From Calcarisporiella thermophila CBS 279.70 (lineage: Eukaryota > Calcarisporiellomycota): DNA of 64,000 nt. The first letter of the stretch is position 1. Each line of letters begins with the position of its first letter. Shown here in pieces: positions 10,546 through 23,400 of this stretch. The translations under genes were made by a program, and so were the position numbers. The notes beneath the pieces are model-generated. The model did no database searches and was not told the origin of the DNA. It saw nothing but the letters and a program-made list of their open reading frames with translations. The stretch spans positions 110,018 through 174,017 of the forward strand of contig NW_027192202.1 in assembly GCF_041956535.1 (NCBI RefSeq). The letters run 5' to 3'.

Positions 10546-11522
10546 TGTACCAAGTCCTTGAAAGAAAATCTCGGTAAGAAAAATTACAAATCATCTCCGC
10601 CGCGCACAGTCATTGTTCAACGGCGAATTTGATAGTGCTGCTCTTTAATATGTACCTCCTCATTGAGTTGTAATATCGAATAAGTAGCTTTGGATTAAAA
10701 TACTTCACGACCTCCATATCCTTCATATGTTTTAATATGAGGCAGTGTGCACTGTTTAAAGCCTGGGCACAATTCCTTTTAGTCCGTATTCAAATAGAGT
10801 GCTTTTAGCTAATGGTTGCATTTGCCTTGTATCCAAGAGACGTGTTTAAATTCAGAGATTAACCTGAAAATAGGTCCTCTATAATGACCTCTTCAACCTA
10901 TATCCCATCTTAAAACCAACTTCAATGGATAGTGTCACATATCTATGCAATATATCTTTATTCGAATAGCTACCGAAACCTTCTCAAAATAAACGCCCTT
11001 GTATAAGGTTCCAGATCACATCATCTTCTATCGCAATGATTACTTTAACTATATAAGAACATAGATTAATATAGCTAGCAGTACCGACGCAAGTTGCTTG
11101 AAAACATCCATTGACATCATGATCGTTTGCACGGCAATAACCTTTCCTTGACACGATCTAACACACGTGTCAAATGGCGTAAGTTTTGAAGGGAATGCTT
11201 CCTTAAACCCTGAGGCCTATTTGAGTGCTTAACAGGATGCTCCAATAACATATACATTTCGGTCTATTTCACAGTTCCTCTGCTATTAGTATCATAATAC
11301 TCCCCATACTCAATAAGTCTGTATTCTCATCTTTCGGGAGGGACATCTTTAATATTCCAGTTGAAGTTAAATATTCACTTTAACTCTGCACTCCGACTAA
11401 CTAGTCTCGTACACTCTAAGCTCTCTCTTCTTGCCACTCCTTGCCGACAGCGAGCCATCTCTCAACTCACTTACATATCTCCTTCACTAGTTCTAGCTCC
11501 TTATTCATGATTCTCTACACCC
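10546..11522. other. Possible upstream exons of the PPxY protein; otherwise unassigned
   Basis: On the minus strand, about 10614-10785 reads as a protein-like stretch (CAQALNSAHCLILKHMKDME, then FNPKLLIRYYNSMRRY) before a stop. Further out, near 11110-11140, a short ATG frame begins MMSMDVFKQLASVLLAILIY, which resembles a signal or membrane segment. These may be 5' exons of the gene ending at 9620, but I could not close the splice phases. Nothing else is supported here. Confidence 0.3.
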
Positions 11523-12062
11523 ATGTCCAACATCAACAATCTAGCCATTATTAAGGCAGCAGAATAGCTCCTTCAACAATTTCCACAAGCAGCCCTTATC
11601 CATCGAGATCTTAAAACCCGCTGAAAGAAGAGGACATAACGGAAGAGATACGCACAATTATCCCTCACCCCCAACTTGCTTGAACTATTACGCTGGCACA
11701 ACGGTACGAATAAGTCTAACTTCACGTGTGAAGGCCAAATGATGGACGCAGCGTTAATTGTAAAAAAGTATAATGATACCAGAAGCTCACTTTCGGATTT
11801 TCCAAAGGAGGAGCACGATCCGTATTATCCTGCGTACATCAGCCCATTCATTGATGCTTAGAATGCGGACATGTTTTATGACAAGAGAACCGTTAAGGTT
11901 GGCTTCAAGCTCAACGGCGAGGGAGCGGATGAGATCGAATGGCTACCAAATCTAGAAGCGCGCTTAATTCAGGCTAAGGAGGATATGGAATCGGGTAGAG
12001 TAACCCTTAAAGATGGGTATTATTTATATAAAATTCTAGAGGAAGACGCGGATGAAGAATAA
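11523..12062 (+). pseudogene. Broken SMI1/KNR4-like (SUKH superfamily) gene
   Basis: One frame from ATG 11523 to the stop at 12062 is interrupted by in-frame stops early on (after LAIIKAAE and after DLKTR) and again at 11859-11861. Pieces of a SMI1/KNR4-like domain can be seen: LKEEDITEEIRTIIPHPQLA in a shifted frame, then LLELLRWHNGTN back in the first frame, then EWLPNLEARLIQAKEDMESG near the end. This matches the family pattern of an acidic helix, a 'hNG' motif and a late 'L-E-G' helix. At least three stops and two frame changes argue for decay. In fungi KNR4/SMI1 proteins act in cell-wall signalling. A multi-exon functional gene is possible, but no splice sites fit. Confidence 0.5.
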
Positions 12063-12192
12063 TGCTCTTCAACCATAAATACTATATAATATATAGCATT
12101 CGTGATTTAGAAATTGAGCTGTGCCACACCTTGTTTGCACTAATCAAGTGTACTCTCGAGTATCTAAAACCTATTCACTACAATAAAAAACC

Positions 12193-13770
12193 ATGGCAGA
12201 CATTTTTGCCAGCACAATAGATAGCGGCTTTCAAGTCACACACCCTGCGCATCATAAAATCTCCAAGGTCCGGTGGGCGAACACAGAAACTTACAGCGAT
12301 CGCGAACTATTATTTGTAACAGGGGGTTGGGACTCTGGAGAAGTAAATTATTTGAGATAAAATAGCATTTCTATTTTGAATGGAATGGTAAACGCGTTCA
12401 TGACTTGCTTTAGAACAATGGAATCGCATTGTGGGCACTAGATAATCCTCAGCAAGATCAAGACACGCCTCTCGATGAGCGGCACCCTCGTCAACTTGCG
12501 GAGATACGCCATTCAGGGGACCTCACGGACCTTGCTTTCACGCGCAAGGCTGAGGTGGTTGTCAGCGGGACATCAACTGGATACATCAACACATATAAAA
12601 TAACACGTGTAAGTGCTCTATTGATCTCGAAAATGCATTAATACGAGGAAATGGTTTCAAGAATTTGTCGGTAATTAGAGCGACGACTCGACTTCGGCCA
12701 ATATCGAGGAGATCTCCTCAGTTCTACGACACCAAAATACTTCATTAAATCGCCCTGTTGCCTGCACCAGCTTGGCGGTTCAACCTAGTTTTAGCGCTAA
12801 TCCTGAGGTAGTAAGTTGCGGAGATGACGGGAAGTTAGTGGTGTCCAGAGTCGAGGATGGAAGGACGGAGAGCTACGGTAAGAGTGTTCCCGCATTGCTG
12901 GCTGTTTGTTTATTTTGTCTAATTCCTTTTTATTCTGGGCAGACGTCGATGCTATGACCGTCAATGCAATATCGTGGGCGTCTCAAAATCAAATTGTGAA
13001 GCGAAATCATTTTCTTTCATTCTCCAGGCCCCGCCTAATTCTTTGTTTCCATTTTAACAGATTATTGTGAGCAGCAGTGGACGAATGAAACTCTTTGATC
13101 GAAGAGATTTAAGAAAACCCACCTCGGTTGTAGCAGAGTAGGTGGTTTCTCATCTCTGACTCTTCGAATTGAAACTTATGAGCGTTTGGTCTCCATGGAT
13201 AGTGAAAAGTCAGATGGCTTAAATTGTATCGCCGTGAATCCGTCGCAGATCAATCGAATTGTCACAGGAAGCGCTACCGGTGGCGTCAAAGTATGGGATC
13301 TAAAGAATCTCTCTGAATCCACATCCCGCAACTATTCTGTGCATAAATCTCCGGGTATGGTTGCCTTGGTATGAAAAACCTAAATGATTGTGAAATAACC
13401 TTTTATTTTTTTATTGATTCCTCTAGTGTGGGAAGTGCTATTCCATCCAATTGAGCCGGAGAAAGTACTCAGTTGCTCCGAAGGTTGGTGTTGAACTTCA
13501 CTCATTTCATAAGGGGTTTTTTTTTTCTAAATTTTATCAACCTGCTTACCCTTAGATGGCAGCTGCTGTTTGACGGATTGGCGCCACTCACCTGAGGAGT
13601 CGCTGCACTATTTCTCGCTGCTCGGATCGGGCGATCAACGCAATCCCGTACGCCCTCTACGGAATGCATACAACCATCTCGGAATTAACACGCTCGACTA
13701 CCACGCCCAAGCAAAGGTGCTGGTTGCGGGGACCGATGGGGAGAGCTTGTTGCTTGATTTTACAATTTAA
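12193..13770 (+). CDS. NUP43: Nucleoporin Nup43, WD40 protein of the nuclear pore outer ring
   Basis: Eight exons close in phase: 12193-12342, 12414-12608, 12679-12877, 12943-12995, 13061-13137, 13203-13354, 13427-13483, 13556-13770, giving 365 aa (human Nup43 is about 380). Residue patterns follow Nup43 in order: KISKVRW; TGGWDSGE then GIALWAL; EIRHSGDLTDLAF; NPEVVSCGDDGKL; SSSGRMKLFDRRD; TGSATGGVKVWDL; VWEVLFHPIEPEKVLSCSED; and a final NTLDYH...GTDGESLL. The 'WEV-FHP-PE---CSEDGS' block is characteristic. The family belongs to the Nup107-160 (Y) complex; it is absent from S. cerevisiae. The donor of exon 4 (GTGAAG) is weak, so that junction is the least certain. Confidence 0.85.
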
Positions 13771-13924
13771 TAAAATTTTTAGTTTTGCACAGCAGAAAAA
13801 GCATCATCACGGGTCTATCTATTCTAGCTCAAGATATCTTGACGAAAAAATAAATATACAACACAATCAAATCAGATCAACACGGGACTATCCCATTCAT
13901 CCACCCAATCCCATCGGAGGCGGT

Positions 13925-15516
13925 CTACAGCCTGGCCTTGGTATCCTTTTCTAATTTCTCAAAGTATGCGCTCAAGAGTCGGCGCTGTATCTTTCCGGTA
14001 GCCGTCTTGGGGATGGACTCCATGATATGTATTTTCTTGGGGCACTTGAATTCGGCCAGCTTCTTCCGGCAATGCTCCTTGAGCTGCTCCTCGATCCCAC
14101 GCTGAGCGGACCGCAGCACCACCGCGGCATGCACCTCTTGGCCATACATCTCATCCTTCCATGCGAACGAGACGGCTTCTGCCACGGCCGGGTGTTCGAG
14201 CAGGGTGGCGTCCACCTCGAGGGGCGATATCTTCTCCCCCCCCCGATTGATGAGCTCTTTGATGCGTCCGGTGAGGACAAGGTATCCGTCGTCGTCAAAG
14301 TACCCCTGGTCTCCGGTGCGGAAGTAGCGGTCCTTGGTAAACGACGATGCGTTTGCGCTCGGGTTGTTGAGGTAGCCCCGGGTCACATTCTCCCCGCGAA
14401 TGCAAACCTCGCCCTCCTTCACCCGTCTGCCCTTCTCGTCCAGGATCACGACCTCCACCCCTTGGGGCAGCCCAACCGTACCTGGCTTACGCTTGAGCGG
14501 GGGGAGTGGATTGGAGGTCATCTGGTGGGATGCTTCTGTCATGGCATACGCTTCCAACACCGGGCATCCCATTGCCTTCTCGAGGGCATGGAAGGTGGGG
14601 GGGGCCAGACTGGAGGATGCGGAGCGAATGAAGCGGATCTTGGGCATGGGATTCGGCAGCGGGTGCCGCAAGATAATTTGATGGATCGTGGGGACGGCGC
14701 TGTACCAATTGCATTGGTAGCGGGTGAAGTCGTTCCAGAACGAGGTGGCGGAGAAACGGGGGGCAATCACCACGCTTCCACCAGCAAGGAGCGATGAGAG
14801 GAGCACGCCGACTAAGCCGTGTACGTGGAAGAGAGGCATGACTAGGTAGGTGCGGTCGTTGGGGGAGAGCTTATATGTTTGCGCAATATTGCTCATGCTC
14901 GTCACTAGGTTTTTGTGAGTTAGCGGCACACCTGGAAAATTCAAAGCCAATCAAGTTAGAAATGCTAAGCGATGAGGGAAGCCTAATGGAATGACTAACC
15001 TTTGGGCCGCCCCGTCGTTCCTGAGGTATGAAGTAATAATGCATTGTCTTGATCCTGGGGTTCCAATTCATATTCTTTTCCGCCATTTTCCTCGTCGAAA
15101 AACTCCAAGCTGACCTCGTTTCCGGCCCATCCTGCTTCCGCAACTCGGGCCCCAAGTGCTCTAGCTGCACTGACTGCTGGGGCAAATGCTCGTACCGAGC
15201 CTCGGGGCACGATGACGACTTTGCTGCGGGAATCCTCGATGTAGAACTTGAATTCCTCTTCCTTGTAGGCGGGATTCAGAGGTGCAGCGAGGAGTCGAGC
15301 ACGGGTGATGCCAAGGAAGGCGCCCACGAATTCGATTCCATTCGGAAGAGCAAAGGACACTACGTCTCCCGGAGAAAGCGGGACACGGCGGATAAGTTGA
15401 CGGGCGAAAGAGAGGGCGATGCGATCAATCTGCGCGTAAGTGAGAGATGGGCCATCAGGAATGATTACGGCGATGCCTTGGGGAGATTTTTTGGAAATGA
15501 CGGGTAGCGTCGACAT
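13925..15516 (-). CDS. PCS60: Acyl-CoA synthetase of the Pcs60/oxalyl-CoA synthetase type, peroxisomal
   Basis: Two exons, 15516-15000 and 14931-13925, join in phase to 507 aa. The AMP-binding signature LLHTSGTTGRPKG spans the intron (residues about 160-173). Later motifs follow the adenylate-forming family: PLFHVHG, LEAYAMTEASHQMT, ENVTRGYLNNP, FRTGDQGYFDDDGYLVLTGR, and the catalytic lysine motif PKTATGKIQRR near the end. The protein ends in ARL, a type 1 peroxisomal targeting signal. The family makes oxalyl-CoA from oxalate, ATP and CoA; I infer that substrate from overall similarity to yeast Pcs60 and plant AAE3. A second in-frame ATG at 15585 would add 23 basic residues; I prefer 15516. 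Fatty or coumaric acid ligases are relatives. Confidence 0.85.
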
Positions 15517-16669
15517 TATGCATAAATTAGAGTGCTGAAGCGGTTTTGCCGAATGCGAAATTGCTCGCCGTTTTTTGGATCTCATCTCTAATATGATGCA
15601 ATTTAGGTTAGGTTTGATATCTCCTAATATTCATCCGGGAAAAAAGTTTAGGAGAACTCAGATGTGCCGCTTAGTCAAAGGCGGTGAAATACAATGGCTG
15701 GTAAATTACATATACCAGTCTTGGCACACTATATCGCGGGTAGACGGGATACTAGATTTTAGGTTGCTAATACAGGTTTGCTCACTCACTGCACTAAGTA
15801 TCTCTTCTTCTTCCTCAAAACCATTCTAGATTTTATCGAGAAACCCACGTGACTAGGCGATGCACTTGGATCCTACATCAGGAATAGAATTCCCCCTTTC
15901 GTGCCGGCAAGCACGAACTATTCGCGTTTTACATCAGGGACATCCCCGCAGTGAGGGGAAGGAAAAGAGACGCTTAGAGAGATATGACATCAAAACCAAA
16001 ATAGGTCGCACCATGGTTGCCAAGATGCGACTGATCGTCGATTGCATTAGTGGCAAAGGAGACGTTATCAGCCGAGTGAACTCAGACATGCTTATGCTTG
16101 GCAGTCTATGCCGCATGGAAGTTGTCATTCTCGGGATTCTTCTCCAGGAGCAGGCCATTAAATAAGGCTCATTAATTAGAGCTGGAGGGAAAACGGGCGG
16201 AAAATTAGGGGTGTTGCAATATGAGAAGAGGTGCGGCCACGAATGGGTGACTGGGGTCTCGGAGCCAGCCTGGGAGAAGTGGGGAGAAGTGGGGAGAGGG
16301 CGGCCGAAGACGCTCTAGAAGGAGGTAAAAAAAGTTCCGTAAATGTAGAGAATGAAAAAGGGACTGCGGAGCTCAGAAATTGCAAGGGCCAGGTTTTTTT
16401 TAGAACGTATGAAAAGTTGAGGGTGTATCATCCGAAACTCTCCTTCTCAAACCTGTTAAACCGTAGCAGAAAAGCAGCAGCAAAATAAGTTAAGCAGCCA
16501 TCACCACACAAGCATCGTCTCATTTACCTCTTTGCACGTGAATCCGTCCGAGAGCCCTCTTTATTTGTATTTTTAGCAAAGATTCATCTCTGAATAGGTA
16601 GAAAACGATTTCCTAAACGGCGACTTCCCGCCCCGGCTGACTAAGCTTTCCCTCTCGGATAGATCCAAC
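15517..16669. other. Intergenic region between divergent genes
   Basis: This holds the promoters of the Pcs60-like gene (minus) and the G-beta gene (plus). Around 15980-16160 the minus strand reads in one phase as a protein-like stretch (LLLEKNPENDNFHAA) with several stops, and short frames exist on both strands. I see no recognisable domain and call no gene. Confidence 0.4.
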
Positions 16670-17838
16670 ATGAGCGATATTGCAGAGCGGATCCAAGCGG
16701 CTCGCCAGGAGGCAGAGGCGCTCAAAGAGAAAATACGCAAAAAGAAGGAGGCCCTCGCCGACACTTCTTTGCGTGCGCAGGGCGCCAATCTCCCGCCCTT
16801 GCCACGGCTGGCCATGAGAATCCGCCGCTCCTTGCGCGGCCACTTGGCCAAAATATACGCCATGCACTGGTCGATGGACACGCGTCACCTTATTTCCGCA
16901 TCGCAGGACGGCAAGCTTATTATATGGGATGCCTACACCACCAATAAGGTGTACGCTATCCCATTGCGCTCCTCGTGGGTGATGACCTGCGCCTATTCTC
17001 CTAGCGGAAATCTGGTGGCGAGCGGTGGACTGGACAACATATGTTCGATTTATGACCTAAACGGCCGTGAGCCTATCCGCGCGACCCGTGAACTGAGTGC
17101 TCACACGGGATATTTGAGCTGCTGTCGCTTCCTGAACGATCAGCAGATCCTAACAAGTAGCGGCGATATGCTGTGCATGCTGTGGGACATTAACACGGGG
17201 ACGAAAGTCGACGAGTTTAGGGACCATTCTGGAGATGTGATGAGGTAAGTGGGGCTTGGTTGTCGGGCTGATTTGACCACCCTCCTCACACTCGATATCC
17301 GACCCGTTAGTCTATCCCTTTCCCCCTCGAACCCCAACGTCTTTGTTTCGGGCGCTTGCGATGCTACCGCCAAGCTCTGGGACATTCGCACCCGCCGCTG
17401 CGTCCAGACCTTCAGCGGCCACGAATCCGACATCAACTCGGTACAATTTTTCCCAAGTGGCGACGCGTTTGCCACCGGGTCCGACGACGCCTCCTGCCGG
17501 CTGTTTGACCTGCGCGCTGATCGTGAGATGAACCAGTACGCACATGACAACATCCTGTGCGGCATCACCAGCGTCGCCTTTTCGGTCAGCGGTCGACTGC
17601 TTTTTGCGGGCTATGACAATTTCGACTGTAATGTGTGGGACACAAGTGAGTGAATATTATGAGAAGAAGAGGTTAGGTTTCCTTTACAACTAACCGTATC
17701 CGCCAACTCTTAGTTCGCGGTGACCGTGTTGGGGTTCTCCAGGGGCATGAGAATCGCGTTAGTTGTCTCGGCACATCAGGCGACGGGATGGCTCTCTGTA
17801 CCGGCAGTTGGGACAGTATGCTTCGAGTCTGGGCATGA
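16670..17838 (+). CDS. Heterotrimeric G-protein beta subunit
   Basis: Three exons, 16670-17244, 17311-17645 and 17714-17838, give 344 aa, the normal size for G-beta. Residues 1-45 form the coiled-coil that pairs with G-gamma ([20 protein letters not shown]). Seven WD repeats follow, with typical blocks: [89 protein letters not shown], and [13 protein letters not shown] at the stop. It acts at the plasma membrane with G-gamma and G-alpha in nutrient or pheromone signalling. The specific pathway cannot be told from sequence. Confidence 0.95.
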
Positions 17839-18382
17839 TGAATGGAGGTATAGCGAAACCCTTGATGGCTTGGAGTCCTACTGCTGTAATAATAGGTGTC
17901 GACTATTTTCTTTTTTCCTTGATTATTTCCCCCCCCCCCCCCCTTTTACTATTTCCCTCATGATCGCTTTACTGTTGTTGTTTTAATATGATTAGCTTTT
18001 TCTCCCTGCCACCATTGCACACTATGTAATCCAAGCAATCAAACTCTTTTTTTAATCTTCTCTATTTTTCCTTTTTAGTCTGATCTGTTAATGTTACACC
18101 CATTATTGTTGTGATGATTATTTTTCTGTTAGTCTTGCTTTCCCATTTTCCTCACTATCCTTCTCAGTTTCCTCTTGCATAAGATCCCACCGCACTTGCT
18201 ATCTCAGTGAATTTTGTTCATGATTAAAGAAAACAGCACCCGTGTATTGATAAGAAAGCCCCGCCTTCAGTTTGATATCAACGATAAATACGATAAATAG
18301 GAAAGGGTGATGGAAACACAAGTCTACAATAAACCAACGTGTGGCTAAATTACATAGATTAAGGGGGTTGGAGGGGCCAAAA
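17839..18382. other. Intergenic sequence with a C16 tract
   Basis: T-rich 3' flank of G-beta facing the 3' end of the kelch gene. A run of 16 C lies at 17929-17944. I see no gene. Confidence 0.6.
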
Positions 18383-20014
18383 TTACACCAGAATAAATGC
18401 TCCCCCCGCCACTGCAGCCACGAGGGCCAGCAGCGCTGTCGGGACCAGCAGCCGCGTCCCGCTCGCAAACTTGGAGAATTTGTCCTCTTTTGGCGGGGGT
18501 GCGTTGGTGGTCGCAGTCTCCTGCGGGCTCACGACATAATTGCTCAGCCAGGTGTAGGTATTAAGGTCCAGGATCTGAACCGTCTGGTTTGCCTCCACAT
18601 ACACGGATGCGTTGGTGAACTCTAGAGCAAAAATATAGAAACATTCAATGGCCCGATTCACCCGCGCTTCACTTGGAGTACCCGTGGAACTTACCTTGCC
18701 CAAAGGCAACCACCATGTACCGCTTTTTGTACAGAAATGCACTATGGAAGGTGCGAGGGTTGGTCACGTTGGTCATCACCGGTGCGGTCCAGTTCCAGCT
18801 GGGGAGATCAAATAGAGCGATATCGGGTTGAGCTGGTACTGGTTTGCCGTCCGCCTATAAGAGGTAGAGGTAAGTATATTTCTCGGGATGATCGAGAGCA
18901 TTGGATGGTGGCACTAGACATACATAAGTCATTCCGCCGTAAACCAAGATCGTTCTGTCATCTATATCAAGGAGTAGGGGTCATTTGAGAATCAGAGCCA
19001 TTCCCGCATACAATTGTATAAGCTCATACTTATGAGTAGGGTGGAATGACCGACACGACCCACCACGGGAATCCCTTGGGCAGCCTGACATGATAAGCAA
19101 AAAAAAAAAAGAGGATAAGATCTATTCTCCCCCGACACCAACGAGGCACAGCATGCACCCACCACATCATGCCACGTATTGTCTTCGGAATAAAAGAGGG
19201 TTGCGTTGGTTCTAATGGTACCGTTTGCGAACTTGCCGCCATACACGAAAAAGCGCCCATCAGGCAAAGGCGTCCATGTGTGGTGAATGGTCTCGCTCCC
19301 GTTAGCGGGCAGCTTTGTCCACAAGGAGCGCAACGGCTGATAAACATAGAGGGAGGGCGAGTGAAGCGCAGCTGGAGATCCATTCGCATTCTACAATACG
19401 AGCAGAGAGTGGTTAGCTATGGGAGCTTTCGGTGGTAGTAGAACTAGGATGCCCCCGAGAGGTACATACATATCCTGCACCGCCATCCAGATATATCATG
19501 TTTTGTTTATTCACAGCCATAGCAGCGTTGTGAAGACGGGGGGGCGCATCTCCCTGCTGGTCCACCGTCCACCATTTCGATTGTTGCAATGACACGTCAA
19601 GAATTTTATCGGAAGGATAAGGCGAATTCCCGCCAAACACCAAAAAGTGTTTACCAACAATGGCGCCTTGATGCAAATGGATCAGTACACCACACACATA
19701 ATGAATTAGACGAGAATGCACTCACATTGGTTATCTGCAATGGGCGGCAATGCCTCAAAGCTCTTCGCGTTCCATGGGGGATTTTGCAGATCGAACGATT
19801 GAGAAAGTGCAAGCTCGAGCATTTCATTCGTGGGTACAGGGGGATTTTGCGGATTTTGGGCATCGCGCACCCATCCACCGTAGCAGTAGAGAGTGCTGTC
19901 ATCCAACGCGCAATTCTGCCCGGTTCGCGGGGCGACGACTTGTTGCGAGCGAGCGGCGGGAAGGCACGCGAGCAAGAGGATCAGCAGCATTCTGCCCAGC
20001 CGTAGATCCGTCAT
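18383..20014 (-). CDS. Secreted or membrane-anchored kelch-repeat protein
   Basis: About seven exons (approximately 20014-19733, 19668-19474, 19392-19165, 19091-19030, 18967-18925, 18854-18693, 18622-18383), roughly 400 aa. The start at 20014 gives a clear signal peptide (MLLILLLACLPAARS). Kelch blades follow, each with a hydrophobic strand and double glycine: TLYCYGGW, HFLVFGGN, MIYLDGGAGY, RFFVYGGKF, TILVYGGMTY. The C terminus has a charged stretch (KEDKFSKF) then a hydrophobic segment (LLVPTALLALVAAVAGGAF), so the protein is either single-pass or GPI-anchored. Several N-x-S/T sites fit secretion. Partner and role unknown. Small exon borders were placed by GT-AG and phase and are approximate. 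Confidence 0.75.
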
Positions 20015-20485
20015 GGTGCCGAGGCGGAAAATGCAGGCGCGAGAGAGAAGATGGAACGAGATAAGCCCGCTGCTCCCCCTCGCGCCGAATTGCGTCCCGA
20101 CGGCCAAGTATAATAAAACCTTAATGAATATACTGTGTAACTTTTTTCGGGAATCGAGTGCTTGGACCCCATGGATCGCTCCCACAAGGCGGCGGCGGAG
20201 CAACTCTCCTCAAGCCGGAGATTTGCACGCAGTTCGCGAGGGCAGCCAGGACTCGGGCGGGATACAGGCGTAAGAAATGCATTAAATTAGAGAAACAGTT
20301 TCCAGCACAAGTGTAGAACTTAAGTTAAAGGTAATTGATAAAGAAAGACTTGCAAACACTAACAAGGTAACGTAGGAATAGAATAAAACAAAGCACAATA
20401 AGCCAAAACGGAGCAACTTTCGACCGAGAAAAAACGAATGGAAAAGGGAGTCTTTTTTTTTCAACTTCGAGCCGCGTCGCCAGCC
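20015..20485. other. Intergenic sequence
   Basis: 5' flank of the kelch gene and 3' flank of the RhoGAP gene. An upstream ATG in the kelch frame would extend to about 20203 but would bury the signal peptide, so I leave it out. Nothing else seen. Confidence 0.6.
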
Positions 20486-23400
20486 TCAGTCATTCTCTCT
20501 TCTTGCTCTGCTGTCGGCCGTCTCGCGGGGTACTTCGGGCAGTGGCGCATATTTATATTTTAGGCCCAGGTGCAGCCCGGCCTCTGCCTCCTCGCCTCCA
20601 GAGGTGGGAGGCAAGACGGGCGTGGCTGGGCTATATTTTCCGGGGGATAAGTCGGGCGAGTATCCTGCTTGGCTGGAATCAAAGTGGTAAGGATGAAGTG
20701 GAGGTGGGTGGCGGGGAAAGTTGTACGCGTCGGGGATTTCGGCCGAGGGGGAGCTCTGCGAGGGGATCGAGGTAGGTGTCGAGGGCGAGGCAAGCCCTGC
20801 AGCCGCTAGGGTGCTCATGGCAATCGTCATCTCATAGGTCGCTCCTCCTCCTCCGCTCACCCTACTCTCTTCGCCTGCGCCGGAGCCACCCGGTGATTGA
20901 ATGATGGTCGTTTCCACGTTGGAGATGGGGGCCAGCCGCGGCAGGACCGCAAAGACTTCGTCCCCGTGGCGCACGAGGTCGGACAACACGCAGTCGTTGA
21001 ACCACACCTCGCTGCCGCCGGCGCCGCCCCCCCCTCCTCCGCCGCCTTGCTGTGACGGTGGCAGCGTGTCGGTCCGGTTATGATCTTGGAAAATCACAGG
21101 GGTAAAGATGAGGGAGAGATTCGTAAGCGTCATCATATTGTAGTCCTGCTGCTCAACCACGCGCGCCAGGTGCAATACCAGTGCGCGAAGCGTCTCGAGC
21201 TGTGCGTCGGGCAGGCTACGCAGCCTAACTTTAAGGCGACGGAGGCGAGTCGCCTCATCAGGGATTTCTTCACGCCAGGTAAATAAAAAAAAAGTAAGAT
21301 GTCAGTCTGGGTGGGAAGGGTGAGCAAAATCAAAATAGGTAGTTACTTGAGTATTCTACACGATCCGGTATAGGGAAAGGGAACAATGGCTCTGGTAGTT
21401 CCCGGAAGTAGTTCTAAATAGTTACCAAAAGAGCGCTTAGCCAACTGGAAGAAAACAGTGCCACCCCCACAAGCTCCATACCTTTAAAAGTCCTGCTATG
21501 GCGGGCAAATCATCCGGGACACCATTGACTCCAAACACGGTCCCCTCCTCGTCTTTTTCGAATGAATGTCGAAGTTTGGTGATCAAATTCTGGCGCGCCG
21601 ACACACGATATACGCCCTTTACGTGGAGTCCTAGGAAGCGTCGAAGAAGATAAGTTGCGAGTCCAATGAAGATTGGGAATTTAGGATCTATCCAGTGCAA
21701 GCATACCTCGCTCGTCGATGTATTTTATACATTTTTCAACTAGAATCGGAATACTCCTCTTCCTCGCTTTTGCATATGCAGTTAATGGGATGCCGAAAAT
21801 AATGTCTAGTGACGAGAGAGGAAAAATAAAAGTTAAGCATTTCCCTTTTGAATTCACTATTTAAACTGGTGCTACCTTTACACGGCCCTGCATAATAATT
21901 CTGCAAATAGTTCCACGTAGAGAGTGAGCATAAAGAAAAATGGAAGCTCTCGCCAAATGACTTCCACCTACCTCATAGCAAACCTTGGCCGGTCGATAGT
22001 TGGCCACATTTTTCAGAGCGTCCATGAAAATTTCTGCGTCTAGCTCCGGATTGACGCAGTCGATCGCCACCTTGAATTGGTTTACAGCCTGTTCATCGAT
22101 GACAAATGAAGGGATAGAATCAATGTCGGTTGATTCGAAAAGCAAAGCCTTCTCTTTCTCTTCTTACCTCCTCCACTGTTTGCTGTAAAGTTTTCTCCAA
22201 AATGACATAGCGCCCAAAGATGCCTTTCAAATAGGAGGTCTTTTCCTTGAGCATAAAATTCAACATCTGGAAGGCCCAATTCATGGTGCTAGTCTGCTCC
22301 TCCCGCAGAGAGTCCAGCTCCACTACCGCTTTTCTATATTCATTCTCTGCGCAAAAAAAAAGAGGGCATCGTGGATCAATGGCATCGTCTCAAACAGGGC
22401 TTGAGCCCTGCATCGAGTCCCCATTCCGAGCTTACCATTCTCGACAATCTCCTTTCTTATCTTCGCGATCTTGACCATGTCGGTGTTGGAGTTGAGATTC
22501 GAGAACATGTTGATAAACTTCTCCAGGCCCTTTGGCTCTCGGCTGTGGGTGTGCGTGTCTTCGTTGTACGGCGGGGTAGTCGTGTAGGCGTGGTCAAGCG
22601 AATCGGAAGAGCCGTCTCGGACGAGGCTGGATGAGGAGGATGAGTCGCCGGGGCGCATGTAGGTGTCCTGAAGGTGGGAGGAGTTTTGGTTGTTTTGGGA
22701 TTGAAGCGCTTGGTTGAGCTCGCGGCATTTTATCTCGTAGTTTCTTTTCAACTAATAGAGGAGGGGTCAGCGTGAGCACAGAGCCTCGGGAGGCAGGGAG
22801 CAGATCTTCAGCCTGTACCTTGGGGACGGTGGTCACCCGCATCTCCAGGTATTGCGAGCTAATGGCCTTCAACACGTCTTTCGACCTCAATCGCATCATT
22901 TCGTGTTTATTCTGCCAACATAGATCCAAGAGTATTAGCATCCTCCCCCACCATTAGAACTCTATGGCGTTGGGCTAGTTACAAGCATGTCCTGCAGCTT
23001 TCTATCAATCTCGTGCAGCGACCCAACGAAATGCCGACGTCTAGCGGCAAGCATCTCCGTCGTGTGATACAGATAGGACCAGGCTTGGAAATAAGTGGTC
23101 GAGCGTGCTTTGCTCTCTATAGATCTAGCGAACCAAACGATTATTACAAGGTCTCTACACAGCATCATCTATTGGCAGATTGGAGCGCAACCTACTTTCT
23201 TGAAGCATCAAGCTCAGTTTGTTTGGCTACTAATCGTTCCAGCGACTAAGATGATCGTTAGTGTCCCAATAGAAAAAAAAAGGGGGGGGGGAATGAAATA
23301 AAGCGCAGCTCTCACCTTGGTATAGTTCTCCTCGATCTCGATCCTGTCCGCACCGCGACCATACAATGCCAAGAAGAGATCCGTCAATACCTCCATCTCC

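Noticed and set aside
14027-14797. 256-codon plus-strand ORF
   Set aside because: It is antisense to the conserved Pcs60-like coding sequence; the frame is a by-product of GC-rich codons.
16670-17838. PEX7 or another WD40 protein instead of G-beta
   Set aside because: The N-terminal coiled coil, length of 344 aa and repeat sequences are those of G-beta.
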